DNA of 64,000 nucleotides from Promethearchaeota archaeon. GTDB taxonomy: Archaea; Asgardarchaeota; Lokiarchaeia; Sigyniarchaeales; SOKP01. A program made the translations under genes and the position numbers. How positions within the stretch are numbered: the first letter of the stretch is position 1; each line of letters starts with the position of its first letter. The notes below the pieces were generated by a model. That model saw nothing but the letters and a program-made list of their open reading frames with translations, was not told where the DNA came from and ran no database searches. The DNA lies in the NCBI GenBank assembly GCA_019058445.1, contig JAHPZA010000006.1, positions 62,001 through 126,000 of the forward strand, read 5' to 3'. Positions 55,414 to 64,000 of this stretch are shown here, piece by piece.

Positions 55414-56457
55414 CTATTTTTTAAGGGCCTTTACAAGGAATACTATAAAAAGCGCTGGTCCTATGACAAACAAGCTTAAAAAGATTAATATCGCAAAAAT
55501 TATGCCAATTATTGGTATTAAGCAAAATATTATAGTCAAGATCAATAGAAGCCCGAAAAGTTTAAAGAAGAAATTCGAATCATATGTTTCAATATCATCT
55601 ATTACTTCAATATTTGTCTCATCTATCGGCTTGCTAATTCGAAGCATGATCCCTACAAATATGTAAAATCCGATAATTATCAGAAATGGTAGTACTATTG
55701 TGGGAATTCTTTCGGGAAGTAAAATAAAAAAAGTTATTAGATAGAGCAATAATAAATAGATAATAACAATACCGAATCCTTTATTCCCTAGTTTTAGTGA
55801 ATAGATTGAGAAATTATTAGAATTTTTCTTACTTGAAATTTTAAAAAATAGAAATATTAAACCTATACTTCCCAATATCGCAATAGCAGCTACAAGGATG
55901 TTATATCCCGTATTCATTGATAAAAAAGCTGAACCAGCTAAAACCAGAAATAAGGCAAATATGAAAGTTTTCTTTTTCTTTTTATTCAAGTAAGGTAAAT
56001 GGCTAATAAATATCCTGCTTTCTAGTTTAAGGTTAGAATCTTGAGATTTGGCAAAGGACTCAAATACAAGAATAGGCATTACAAAGGCGAGAATCGGATG
56101 CCAAAAAAAAACTAAAGTGAAAAATTCTAAAATTGCAATCCCTCCAACCAATGCTATAGCGGGCCCCTCAGCTCCGGGATACCCGAACCAAAGTACTTTT
56201 GTAATCCAAGATTCATAAAGGCCAAATAATACACCCCATAAGTATAATTGTGGTATAGAAGTCCTCTTCGTTCGCATAGCAAGATTAAGAAACAATAGAA
56301 GATGTCCTAAATAAAGCCAATAAGTAACAATCAAGGACCAAGGATCGATGAACCACAATTGAGATGAACCAGCAAACACTTCTGCCATAAACATAGATAA
56401 ACATCCAATAAGAATGATAAGTGTCCATTTTTTCTCATTTGGTAATTCTTCGACCAC
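55414..56457 (-). CDS. Multi-span membrane protein, function unknown
   Basis: A 347-residue membrane protein with about ten spans, two near the middle interrupted by a Lys-rich loop (about 155-165) and another near 285. Not recognised. The Trp/Tyr-rich first third (Y-W-L-Y-L-G-H, F-G-L-Y-E-S-W) is distinctive. It reads leftwards 170 nt before the GT4 gene, so it may belong to a glycan or lipid function; that is only context. Confidence 0.72.
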   Translation of the reverse strand: MVEELPNEKKWTLIILIGCLSMFMAEVFAGSSQLWFIDPWSLIVTYWLYLGHLLLFLNLAMRTKRTSIPQLYLWGVLFGLYESWITKVLWFGYPGAEGPAIALVGGIAILEFFTLVFFWHPILAFVMPILVFESFAKSQDSNLKLESRIFISHLPYLNKKKKKTFIFALFLVLAGSAFLSMNTGYNILVAAIAILGSIGLIFLFFKISSKKNSNNFSIYSLKLGNKGFGIVIIYLLLLYLITFFILLPERIPTIVLPFLIIIGFYIFVGIMLRISKPIDETNIEVIDDIETYDSNFFFKLFGLLLILTIIFCLIPIIGIIFAILIFLSLFVIGPALFIVFLVKALKK

Positions 56458-56597
56458 TGCTAATCACTAATTTAAGGGATTTATTAATGATATATGATTA
56501 ATGCTTACCTTATTTTAAATTTTTTTTTAAAATCATAAAACTTTTTTGGATAATTATATTATTCATCATTATAATTATTAATCGGAAAATATTAGAA

Positions 56598-56765
56598 ATG
56601 ACACCAGAAGAAGAGAAACAAATTGTAGAAGAAATAATAAAAAGAAGAAGATTACCATATTCAATTGAGCTTGTAGATGTTCAGGGAGATAGATTTACTG
56701 TTCGTAATAATTTTGGATCTACTACGGTTTATATTAAGAAAGGAGAAGATTTTATCCTAGAATAG
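56598..56765 (+). CDS. Small protein (55 aa), function unknown
   Basis: An open frame of 55 residues: an acidic then Lys/Arg-rich N-terminal helix (residues 3-18) followed by beta-like stretches (I-E-L-V-D-V-Q-G-D-R-F-T-V-R and T-V-Y-I-K-K-G-E-D-F). Codon use is like its neighbours, and the Glu/Lys-rich start with a structured tail suggests a real small protein. No clear Shine-Dalgarno. Function unknown. Confidence 0.5.
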   Translation: MTPEEEKQIVEEIIKRRRLPYSIELVDVQGDRFTVRNNFGSTTVYIKKGEDFILE

Positions 56766-56986
56766 TGAATAACAAATTGCAAGCAATCTCTTTTTTTAAA
56801 TAAAATTTGCTCTCTATTATAATAAAGGATTATTACAATTTTCTTTAATAATTTCTATTAAAAACTAAAATAATTCGATTTCTTTTAATATAGAAATTTA
56901 TAATATATTTTAGATAAAATTTTAAGACAAAATTTTTTTATTTTAAATAGCTATTAATGATTTTTATTTTATTTCTTAGTTGATAC

Positions 56987-58312
56987 ATGATGAGACGAAG
57001 AAGAACGAGATCTGATAGTTCTGAAAACAAGGAAAGCGATGGATTTAGAGCAGTAGTAAGTGAAAATACTTCTCTTTCAATGTATAAAAGGGGTGAAAGA
57101 GCTCTTTGTATCATTCGAAAAAATCTCGCTAAAGATTATGATATTGAGGTTGAGGCATCTGAAGCTCCGATATTAAATAAAGAATTAAAAGATCCTGAGC
57201 CCTATGAATCATCTATGGCCGATATTAAGATAATTGAAGAAGAGGTAGTTCCTATAAATGATGCCCTTAGAAATGTCTTTGGTAATGAAAAAGATCTAAA
57301 TTTATATAGTGTTAAAATAGGGATTGGGGGCAGTAAAAATGATTATGTTACAATTAATGAAAAGGATTTAGTCAAATTCGATGTAAAACCAACACTTAGT
57401 GGCTTAATAGAGTTTATTAAAGAAAATGATGAAAGTATACTTGGGTTCTTAGATCGCGAATATATTAATGAAGAAGGAAATGTAATTTATTTAAATTGTG
57501 GAAGGAAGAATGTTTCGGATAATATATTTTCAATAAAACTTAAAATTCTCGCATCTATGCAACAGAGAGGATTTTTTCTCCAACAAGAGCATAAATATTA
57601 TGGACTTCAATTATATATTACTATAGAATCAAAAACTGCTGATGATGATAAAATATTTGAGCTTTTAAAGGAGCTTGAAATTGACTGGGAAATGATTTTC
57701 TTTAGGAGAAGATTAGCAATTCATGATTGGACTCAAATTGAATGTGAAAGAAACACTGATAATCTCAAAAATTATTTAAGGTCTAAATATAAGAATCTAA
57801 ATTATTTTGATGTAAACAATATAACTAGAGTAGTAATGAAAAACCAATTAACTTTTATTGTCGCAGATAAAATGGCCTCACTATTATTCAAAATGAAAAC
57901 GGAGAGAATTTTACAGCTTCAAGAAGAGTATGAGCGTCAATATCAATTAGAGCAAGAACGTAAATCTCAAATTGAAGAAGAAAGAATAACCTTAATGGAA
58001 AAAATTAATGAGTTGAAACGAAAACAACAGCTAAAACCAACCAGAAAAATTTATATTGATATTGACTCATTAAATGATGAAAAATTACATTTAGAACAAG
58101 AAAAGAGGAAAATTTTAGAAAAACTTTCAACCTTGCGAGAAAAAATTAATGATCCAGGAGATGAATATTCAACATCCCTAAAAAAAGCAGAGATCGCAGC
58201 AGCAGCTAATCTTGCCTGTGCATATTTGGGAATCTCTCAAAAAATAGAATTTGATCGAGATGTTAGTATAGCTGAAATTTTAAAATATCAAGAAGAATTG
58301 ACAAATATTTAA
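56987..58312 (+). CDS. Coiled-coil protein, function unknown
   Basis: A 441-residue soluble protein not matched to a family. The N-terminus is Arg-rich (M-M-R-R-R-R), the middle (about 60-280) has mixed alpha/beta text, and residues about 305-390 form a long Glu/Lys/Gln-rich coiled coil (Q-L-Q-E-E-Y-E-R-Q-Y-Q-L-E-Q-E-R). A compact helical C-terminus follows. It has no signal or membrane span. Possibly a scaffold; that is inference from the coiled coil. Confidence 0.7.
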   Translation: MMRRRRTRSDSSENKESDGFRAVVSENTSLSMYKRGERALCIIRKNLAKDYDIEVEASEAPILNKELKDPEPYESSMADIKIIEEEVVPINDALRNVFGNEKDLNLYSVKIGIGGSKNDYVTINEKDLVKFDVKPTLSGLIEFIKENDESILGFLDREYINEEGNVIYLNCGRKNVSDNIFSIKLKILASMQQRGFFLQQEHKYYGLQLYITIESKTADDDKIFELLKELEIDWEMIFFRRRLAIHDWTQIECERNTDNLKNYLRSKYKNLNYFDVNNITRVVMKNQLTFIVADKMASLLFKMKTERILQLQEEYERQYQLEQERKSQIEEERITLMEKINELKRKQQLKPTRKIYIDIDSLNDEKLHLEQEKRKILEKLSTLREKINDPGDEYSTSLKKAEIAAAANLACAYLGISQKIEFDRDVSIAEILKYQEELTNI

Positions 58313-58386
58313 TAGTCTTCACTAATATTAAATTATTTTTTAAAAAAATCTAAAAAAAATTAATTGATTTATTTAATTTTTGTGAG

Positions 58387-59388
58387 TTATAACTTAAAGG
58401 ACTCCTTTATTAGATTTTGATCGATTTTTCCTACAGAAATTGTTTTTCCAGTTTTTATATTATTTACCGTATAAATCGCAGGAGCAAATAAACCAGGATC
58501 AATTTTATAAAAATCATATTCGGCTTCTTTGAAAATAACATTAAAAGGTTGTCCATAGCTAGATGAGGTACTCGCAGGGGCTTTTTTTAACAGTTCAAAC
58601 AATTCCGCTTCTTGCTCCTTTTCTGCATTAATAGTATAGAAGGTTTTACCTGCAGCAAACATAGCATCATTCGGAGGACCCATTGCTGCAAAATCGTCTT
58701 TCGCCACAGGAGCCACTGGCACGGTTCCAAATCCTTCTTGAAGAACATCTAATGGAAAATGGATTTCATGCAATTTATGAATTCCAGTTTCAACAATTCG
58801 TGCGGCAACTTGAATTGAACCAACTAAACACGCAGTAGGGGCACATACTGCATAAGTATTCTCTGCTGCGACTTTGCATTTTTCAGTAACGATTGCCATC
58901 ACTTCTTCATTCGGCATATTACGTGTCTCAAATACTATGACTGCACAATCTGAGTCATCATTATAATCGATTTCTTTAAATAATTCCTCACCTTTATTTT
59001 TAGCTCTTGCTGGTCCAGAACCTAAAGATTGAAACACTACCTTTTTTTTAATTTTTCCCTCTTTTTCAACTTCTTTTTTTAATTTAACGCTCCAACCAGC
59101 TAATTGAGATGCCATACATGAAATTATTGGATGAGATGTATGTACAGTAACAGCAGGCAAATAATGATTATCTAAACTATAATTTGCAAAATCTACAGTG
59201 CCTAATCCTCCCATACAGATTTCACCGATAAGTTTTCCTCCTATCCATCCTGCCTTCGTCATATCTACAACTGTAGAACCATTACCTAAGGTAATTACTT
59301 CGGCCCCATAAATCTCTTTATTGCTAATAATTTGTTTTACAATTTCAAGAGCAAGTTCGTTAATTTTTAGATTTGAAATTTTTTTCAC
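58387..59388 (-). CDS. mch: Methenyl-tetrahydromethanopterin cyclohydrolase
   Basis: Mch opens N5,N10-methenyl-H4MPT to N5-formyl-H4MPT in the archaeal methyl branch, as used in Wood-Ljungdahl or formate-linked C1 metabolism. The 333 residues carry the family blocks G-N-G-S-T-V-V-D (about 37), E-I-C-M-G-G-L-G-T-V, S-L-G-S-G-P-A-R-A, and G-S-I-Q-V-A-A-R-I-V-E-T-G. Normal length. It shows a tetrahydromethanopterin-based C1 pathway in this organism. Confidence 0.93.
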   Translation of the reverse strand: MKKISNLKINELALEIVKQIISNKEIYGAEVITLGNGSTVVDMTKAGWIGGKLIGEICMGGLGTVDFANYSLDNHYLPAVTVHTSHPIISCMASQLAGWSVKLKKEVEKEGKIKKKVVFQSLGSGPARAKNKGEELFKEIDYNDDSDCAVIVFETRNMPNEEVMAIVTEKCKVAAENTYAVCAPTACLVGSIQVAARIVETGIHKLHEIHFPLDVLQEGFGTVPVAPVAKDDFAAMGPPNDAMFAAGKTFYTINAEKEQEAELFELLKKAPASTSSSYGQPFNVIFKEAEYDFYKIDPGLFAPAIYTVNNIKTGKTISVGKIDQNLIKESFKL

Positions 59389-59676
59389 CTAATAATACGT
59401 TTTATAATTTTTTAGATACAATAATTATTAAATATTTACTTTGAATTGCCACTAGAACTTTTAAATTTTAACTAATAATAAAAATATTAAGAATAAATAT
59501 TTAGAATTTGTATATATCTCCAACCAAAATTTTTACGGAAATAACATACAATTTTATTATTTTATGGTTTCAAATATTTTTAGATTATTCATAACTTTTA
59601 ATTGAGTATTTATAATTATTTTCATATTTAAGAATAATACTTATTCACTAGTAGAATAATCTATAAATTAAGAGAA
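59389..59676. other. 288-nt intergenic region with divergent promoters
   Basis: Very AT-rich, between mch (minus) and the DHH gene (plus). No ORF, tRNA-like fold or repeat seen. Confidence 0.5.
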
Positions 59677-61182
59677 ATGAATGATACGAATACCAATTTC
59701 AAAGAATTTATCCAAGATATTGGGAATGCAAAAGATTATTTTTTTAAACATTTAAGAGCAAATAATTCTTCCCTTCGCATTTACACGCATTTAGATTCTG
59801 ACGGGTTGGCTGCGGGTGCAATTCTTGGCAAAGCATTATATAGAGAAAACATTTCCTTTCAGATGACCATTCTACGACAACTTGAAAAAGAAGAAATCTT
59901 AAAAATTGCAGAAAGTGAATTTAACAATTTTTTAATATTTTCTGATTTTGGGAGCGGCCAATATTTAGAACTTCAGAAAGAACTACTTTTGCATGGGTAT
60001 AAAAGCCATTTTATTATTTTAGATCATCATTTACCTCAGAAAATATCAGATAAAGACGAAATTCAAGCAATTGAGGAGATTCATATAGAAACTAGTCCTT
60101 GGCATATCAATCCATATTTTTATGGAATTGATGGAAGCACTGAAATATCAGGAGCAGGACTAAGCTACTATTTTGCTAAAAGTATAAATAGCAATAATAT
60201 TGACCTTTCATCAGTTGCAATTGTAGGAGCAGTGGGTGACATTCAAAATCAAGGTCCTCATAAATCATTTATTGGAATAAATTCCCTTATTTTAGATGAT
60301 GCAAAAAGCTTAGGATTAGTTGAAATCATTGATGATTTGAATTTTTCTCCAATAAAGCCCTTAAATGAAGCGATTGCTTATTCTCCGGATATAAAATTAC
60401 CGGGTTTAACTAACGATCCTAATAAAACTTTGAAATTTTTAAAAACATTAGGAATTTTAATGGAAGACTCGGAAGGAAAAGTACGAACCTTAAATGATAT
60501 AGATAAAGACGAAAAACAAAAAATTTCTAGTGCCATTATTGAATATGCGACTCTTAAATTAGATATAGAACCAAATAAAATAATCCAAAAATTAATCGTT
60601 AAGAGATATTTGTTAACGAACGAAAATAACTCTGAACTTCATGATGCGGAGGAATTTTCAAATCTGTTAAATGCTTGTGGAAGGACTAATAATGCATCAT
60701 TAGGTATAGCAATTGCAATGGGAGACAGGCAAAATTCATTCCAGCAAGCAAAAGAGAGTTTAGTTAATTATAAAAAATCCCTCAGTACAGCTCTTTCATG
60801 GATAAAAAAGGGAGATAAAATCCAACAAAAAAAAAATTTTCAATATTTCTTTGGAGAAGACGTAATAACAGAAAATATCGTTGGTACGGTTTCAACAATG
60901 CTAATTCTTGGTGAAAGTGTAATAATAGATAAGAATAAACCCATATTTGGATGTGCATTAAGGGAGAATGAAGATGTTTATAAAATATCGGGGAGAGCTC
61001 ACGAAAAAATTGTTAACAAAGGAATAAATCTTTCAGATGCGATTAGAGAAGCGCTTGAAATGTCTAATTTAGAAGCTTTAGGCGGAGGGCACCCTCCTGC
61101 TGCGGGTACAAAAGTACCAATCAATAAAATAGACCTTTTTTTAGAAAATTTAGATGAAGTTATTCAAGAACAAATTAAATAA
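59677..61182 (+). CDS. Archaeal RecJ-like DHH phosphoesterase
   Basis: DHH-DHHA1 protein of 501 residues. Metal motifs: H38-L-D40-S-D42, F-S-D90, the D116-H-H118 box, and G-A-V-G-D; the DHHA1 end carries G-G-G-H-P-P-A-A-G. Archaeal RecJ-like proteins act as 3'-5' or 5'-3' exonucleases, some as Cdc45-like partners of GINS at the replication fork. The extra middle region (about 250-400) matches the archaeal Cdc45/RecJ size class. Nuclease residues are all present, so active. Confidence 0.88.
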   Translation: MNDTNTNFKEFIQDIGNAKDYFFKHLRANNSSLRIYTHLDSDGLAAGAILGKALYRENISFQMTILRQLEKEEILKIAESEFNNFLIFSDFGSGQYLELQKELLLHGYKSHFIILDHHLPQKISDKDEIQAIEEIHIETSPWHINPYFYGIDGSTEISGAGLSYYFAKSINSNNIDLSSVAIVGAVGDIQNQGPHKSFIGINSLILDDAKSLGLVEIIDDLNFSPIKPLNEAIAYSPDIKLPGLTNDPNKTLKFLKTLGILMEDSEGKVRTLNDIDKDEKQKISSAIIEYATLKLDIEPNKIIQKLIVKRYLLTNENNSELHDAEEFSNLLNACGRTNNASLGIAIAMGDRQNSFQQAKESLVNYKKSLSTALSWIKKGDKIQQKKNFQYFFGEDVITENIVGTVSTMLILGESVIIDKNKPIFGCALRENEDVYKISGRAHEKIVNKGINLSDAIREALEMSNLEALGGGHPPAAGTKVPINKIDLFLENLDEVIQEQIK

Positions 61183-61219
61183 TAACATTTTTCTTCCTTA
61201 GAAGAATCATGATTAGTGT

Positions 61220-62530
61220 TTATATGTTATAAACTTCTCCGGTCTCTGGAGCAACTGCGTTGTAAGAATGCTTTGCTAATTCACTAGACAATTTTGTTGT
61301 CGCCTTAGGATCTCCATGAACACAAAATACATTATTAGATTGATTTTTAAATGTAAGAGTTGTTACAAATTTTCGTAATTGTGTACCATCTGCATGGCTC
61401 GAAAAGTCAAAATAATCGTAATCACATTTAGCTTTAATTTTAAAATTATATATTGAGTCCAACTTCTTTTTATTGTTAAACTCAAGATAACCACTATCTA
61501 AAAGAACTCTTCCAGGGCTTCCTTCAACTTGATATCCAACTAAATAAATCGCAGAAGCAGGATCAATTAAAAAGGATTTCACAAAATCAATAGCAGCGCC
61601 TCCTTTTAACATACCAGAAGGGGCAATTATTACACCATTGGAGTTTTTTGCTTGATTTCTACCCTTTTTTCCAGAAATGAATTTTGTTTTCTTAAGAGCC
61701 TTTTTATAGAAATTACCATTTTTTAATGATTCGGGATAATCCAAAAAAATATTTGAGATTTTTCTTGCTAAACCATCTACATAAATTTTCCCAAGATATT
61801 GGTATTTATGAAGAATTAATAGAGCTTCTTGCGAGCGGGCTACACCAAAAGCAGGGATAAGAACTTTGCCATTATTTTCAGTAATATTTATTATTCGATC
61901 TGTGAAGTCTTTTTCAAGTTGTTTTCTGGGAGGATGATCTCTTAAAGCATAAGTTGATTCGATAATTAACGCATCAATTTCTTGAATTTCTTTTAAAATA
62001 TTAAAATTCGAGGCCTCAACTAAGTTAGTTGCATTGGTGTTTATATCTCCAGTATATAAAATCTTCTTATTATCCACTTCAATTAAAATTGAAACACTTC
62101 CAGGAATATGTCCAGCGTTAAACATTGTTAAGAAAAAGTTGTCACTAATTCGTTTACGCTGTCTATTTTCAAGAAAATAGGAGTGTTTTATTAATTTATC
62201 TAGTTCTCGATATCCAAAGGGATAATTGAAATCTGAGATTCGAATCATATCTTTAACAAGGACTTTAGTTACTGCTAGTGTAACTGGATTTGTTAAAAGT
62301 GGTACGGATGAATTCTTATACAGATAAGGTAAAGCTCCGGAATGGTCGATATGACTATGAGTGAGAGCTATTGCTCTTAAGTTTTCCATATTAAATTCTT
62401 GTGGAAGTCTAGTTTTCTCTTTAAATCGCACTCCATAATCTAAAATGCATTTATCCCCGGTTTTAGATTCTATCAAGATAGCCGATCGTCCAACCTCTCT
62501 GCATCCACCTAAAAAAGTTATTTTTACCAT
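61220..62530 (-). CDS. Beta-CASP metallo-beta-lactamase RNase (CPSF/RNase J-like)
   Basis: MBL beta-CASP ribonuclease of 436 residues without N-terminal KH domains, so closer to the aCPSF2 group than to aCPSF1. It has G-C-R-E-V-G-R-S, the H58-x-H60-x-D62-H63 metal motif, a H-I-P-G-S motif, T-G-D-I-N, the beta-CASP E-S-T-Y-A, P-A-F-G-V-A-R-S and G-M-L-K-G-G-A motifs, and the late S-S-H-A-D. Roles: RNA processing or decay. Convergent with the RecJ-like gene (37-nt gap). Confidence 0.88.
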   Translation of the reverse strand: MVKITFLGGCREVGRSAILIESKTGDKCILDYGVRFKEKTRLPQEFNMENLRAIALTHSHIDHSGALPYLYKNSSVPLLTNPVTLAVTKVLVKDMIRISDFNYPFGYRELDKLIKHSYFLENRQRKRISDNFFLTMFNAGHIPGSVSILIEVDNKKILYTGDINTNATNLVEASNFNILKEIQEIDALIIESTYALRDHPPRKQLEKDFTDRIINITENNGKVLIPAFGVARSQEALLILHKYQYLGKIYVDGLARKISNIFLDYPESLKNGNFYKKALKKTKFISGKKGRNQAKNSNGVIIAPSGMLKGGAAIDFVKSFLIDPASAIYLVGYQVEGSPGRVLLDSGYLEFNNKKKLDSIYNFKIKAKCDYDYFDFSSHADGTQLRKFVTTLTFKNQSNNVFCVHGDPKATTKLSSELAKHSYNAVAPETGEVYNI

Positions 62531-62670
62531 TTGTTAATAACTCAACAAAAATAAAGAACCGTATATATGAGATAAATAAGGAAGAAATTTCAATATTTTC
62601 AATTTTTATCACCTAAAAAACAATATTAAGGTCTGATTTATTTATTCATACAAATAATTATCTTACAATT

Positions 62671-62687
62671 TGAAAAAAAAAGAAAAA
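62671..62687 (-). terminator. Poly-T terminator candidate after MTAP gene
   Basis: A nine-A run plus more A on the plus strand, about 30 nt past the MTAP stop, reads as a T-rich tract on the minus strand. Confidence 0.35.
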
Positions 62688-62715
62688 TTAAAGGAGATTC
62701 AAACAATAAGAGAGA

Positions 62716-63465
62716 TTATTTTATTTTTTTTATTACATTTGTCAATAAAGCAATAACATTATTAACATTTTTACCAAATATTTCTAATATCTCTTCCCAA
62801 GTAACGGGAGCTTCATCTTCCTTCCAACAGTCATAATCAGTGGACATAGCTACTGCTGCGTATGGAATTCCAGCTTCGTTTGCTAAAATTGTCTCGGGCG
62901 CAATGCTCATGTTTATCACATCAGCCCCCCATATCCTAAACATTTCAGACTCTGCTCTTGTGGAAAACCGTGGCCCTTCGATAGTAAGCACTGTCCCTTT
63001 TTCATGATATTTAAGATTAAGTTCTTTTGCAGTTTCAATAAGAATGTTTCTTAATTGTTCAGAATAGGGATAGGCCATAGCAGTATGTTTCGCATCTCCA
63101 GGGGGAAATTCATCAAAAAAGCTTACTTTCCTGAGTCTTGTGAAATCAATAAATTGGTCAAGTATAACGAAATCACCTCTTCCAATTTCTTCTCTTAAAC
63201 TACCACAAGCTGTCGTAGCTAAAATATGAGTACAGCCTTGATCTTTCAACGCTTGTATGTTAGCCCGAAAATTAACTTGTGTTGGAGGGATTGTATGCTC
63301 TCTTCCGTGTCTTGCTATAAGAACTACATCTTTCCCGTGAATTTTTCCCAATTTTAGAGGAGAAGTTGGTTTTCCAAATGAAGTCTCAACTTCAATATCT
63401 TTAACTTCTTGTAAAATGTCCGGATTGTCCAACCCTGAACCACCAATTATACCAATTTTAACCAT
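62716..63465 (-). CDS. mtnP: S-methyl-5'-thioadenosine phosphorylase (MTAP)
   Basis: Purine-nucleoside phosphorylase family member that splits methylthioadenosine into adenine and methylthioribose-1-phosphate. About 249 residues. Signatures: I-G-I-I-G-G-S-G, the phosphate-binding R-H-G-R-E-H, N-F-R-A-N, T-A-C-G-S-L, M-S-I-A-P-E-T-I-L-A-N-E, and T-D-Y-D-C-W-K-E, the last typical of MTAP. I prefer ATG 63465 (M-V-K-I-G-I-I) over ATG 63477. Salvages the by-product of polyamine or methionine metabolism. Confidence 0.93.
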   Translation of the reverse strand: MVKIGIIGGSGLDNPDILQEVKDIEVETSFGKPTSPLKLGKIHGKDVVLIARHGREHTIPPTQVNFRANIQALKDQGCTHILATTACGSLREEIGRGDFVILDQFIDFTRLRKVSFFDEFPPGDAKHTAMAYPYSEQLRNILIETAKELNLKYHEKGTVLTIEGPRFSTRAESEMFRIWGADVINMSIAPETILANEAGIPYAAVAMSTDYDCWKEDEAPVTWEEILEIFGKNVNNVIALLTNVIKKIK

Positions 63466-63603
63466 AACATTCACCATTTAGAATTTTTGAATTATAATAT
63501 TAAAAATATTATAAATTATTTTTTTTAAAAAAGGATTCATATTTGTTTTATAGTAATTTTTTTTAAATTTTATAACCAATAAAAAATATTTAGTGAATTG
63601 AAC

Positions 63604-64000
63604 ATGAAATTAGAAGGAAATGCTGAGATTGGCATAATTGGAGGAACTGGATCAGATCTCGAATTAAAAAATACCGAAAATTTAAAAATTTATACCCCTT
63701 ATGGAGCTACTTCTGATTTTATAAAAGTGGGTGAATTTAACGGTAAAAAAGTTGCATTTCTTTCCAGACATGGTACTGGACACACAATACCACCCCATAA
63801 TTTGAATTTTCGAGCAAATATTTGGGCTATGAAAGAACTAGGAGTAAAATACATTATATCTCCATCTGCAGTAGGTTCACTTAAAAAAGAGCATAATAAA
63901 AGAAAATTTATTTTAGTAGATCAATATATTGATAGAACCAAAAAAAGATCGGAAACATTTTACGAAAAAGGACAAGTTTGTCATATTAACCAAGCGGATC
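63604..64000 (+). CDS. MTAP/PNP-family phosphorylase, partial (cut by window end)
   Basis: Divergent paralogue of the neighbouring MTAP: it starts M-K-L-E-G-N-A-E, has I-G-I-I-G-G-T-G, R-H-G-T-G-H, N-F-R-A-N, and S-A-V-G-S-L instead of T-A-C-G-S-L, then D-Q-Y-I-D-R-T. The first 132 codons are present; the C-terminal half with the substrate-deciding residues lies beyond the window. It may be a second MTAP or a purine-nucleoside or methylthioinosine phosphorylase. It shares the 138-nt divergent promoter region with the MTAP gene. Confidence 0.82.
   Translation, partial: MKLEGNAEIGIIGGTGSDLELKNTENLKIYTPYGATSDFIKVGEFNGKKVAFLSRHGTGHTIPPHNLNFRANIWAMKELGVKYIISPSAVGSLKKEHNKRKFILVDQYIDRTKKRSETFYEKGQVCHINQAD

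Noticed and set aside
1..64000. CRISPR arrays, insertion sequences, integrases or attachment sites.
   Set aside because: No spaced direct repeats, transposase motifs or terminal inverted repeats seen by reading; a computed repeat scan would settle it.

Overview
The window reads as chromosomal DNA of an Asgard archaeon, most likely Lokiarchaeia-like. Archaeal core genes (histone, eL21, eL33, Rpo4, Dim1/KsgA, Pus10, DUF655, Mch, type II dehydroquinate synthase, RecJ-like DHH protein, beta-CASP nuclease, NurA) sit beside genes typical of Asgard genomes: an ESCRT-III/Snf7 protein, two Rab/Ras-like GTPases, a Roadblock/LC7 protein, and many zinc-ribbon, coiled-coil and multi-membrane-span proteins of unknown role. 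The DNA is very AT-rich (about 30% GC by eye) and gene-dense. I see no integrase, transposase, CRISPR array, rRNA or tRNA. The lineage call is inference from gene content.

Layout. 0.2-6 kb: a cysteine-rich gene pair, a tail-less histone, a tandem pair of geranylgeranyl-reductase-like flavoproteins, a zinc-ribbon protein and an MBL hydrolase. 6-10 kb: D-lyxose isomerase, an acyl-CoA synthetase alpha-type subunit, a Rab-like GTPase and a CPBP (Rce1-family) protease. 10-16 kb: NurA, then a conserved translation/RNA block read leftwards (pus10, eL21, rpo4, DUF655, ksgA, mtq2-like). 16-26 kb: cold-shock protein, Roadblock protein, a kinase-like P-loop protein, a zinc-ribbon protein with a degenerate CPBP domain, GH57, amidase, DHQ synthase II, a hotdog thioesterase with an in-frame TGA, ESCRT-III and a MetE-core protein. 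26-39 kb: a TRIM-like B-box/coiled-coil protein with a prion-like segment, two GH4 enzymes, eL33, a surface beta-propeller, a membrane protein, two C69/secernin peptidases and glycogen synthase. 39-49 kb: a 7-span membrane protein, a third GGR-like flavoprotein, an XPD-like helicase, an M28 protease / membrane protein / GTPase operon, an FrhB-like protein and an MFS transporter with a winged-helix partner. 49-64 kb: two 3-hydroxyacyl-CoA dehydrogenases, a presenilin-like protease, a GT4, membrane and coiled-coil orphans, Mch, RecJ-like, beta-CASP, and divergent MTAP paralogues, the last cut by the window end.

Themes. (1) Sugar and storage metabolism: lyxose isomerase, GH57, GH4 pair, glycogen synthase, GT4, MFS. 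(2) C1/acyl metabolism: Mch, MetE core, FrhB, ADP-forming acyl-CoA synthetase alpha, two HBDH. (3) Ether-lipid reduction: three GGR-like flavoproteins. (4) Eukaryote-like membrane and signalling parts: ESCRT-III, GTPases, Roadblock, presenilin-like and Rce1-like proteases. Both GTPase genes lie next to an intramembrane or membrane-embedded protease gene, the most system-like pattern in the window. Five adjacent paralogue pairs (GGR, GH4, C69, HBDH, MTAP) suggest frequent local duplication.
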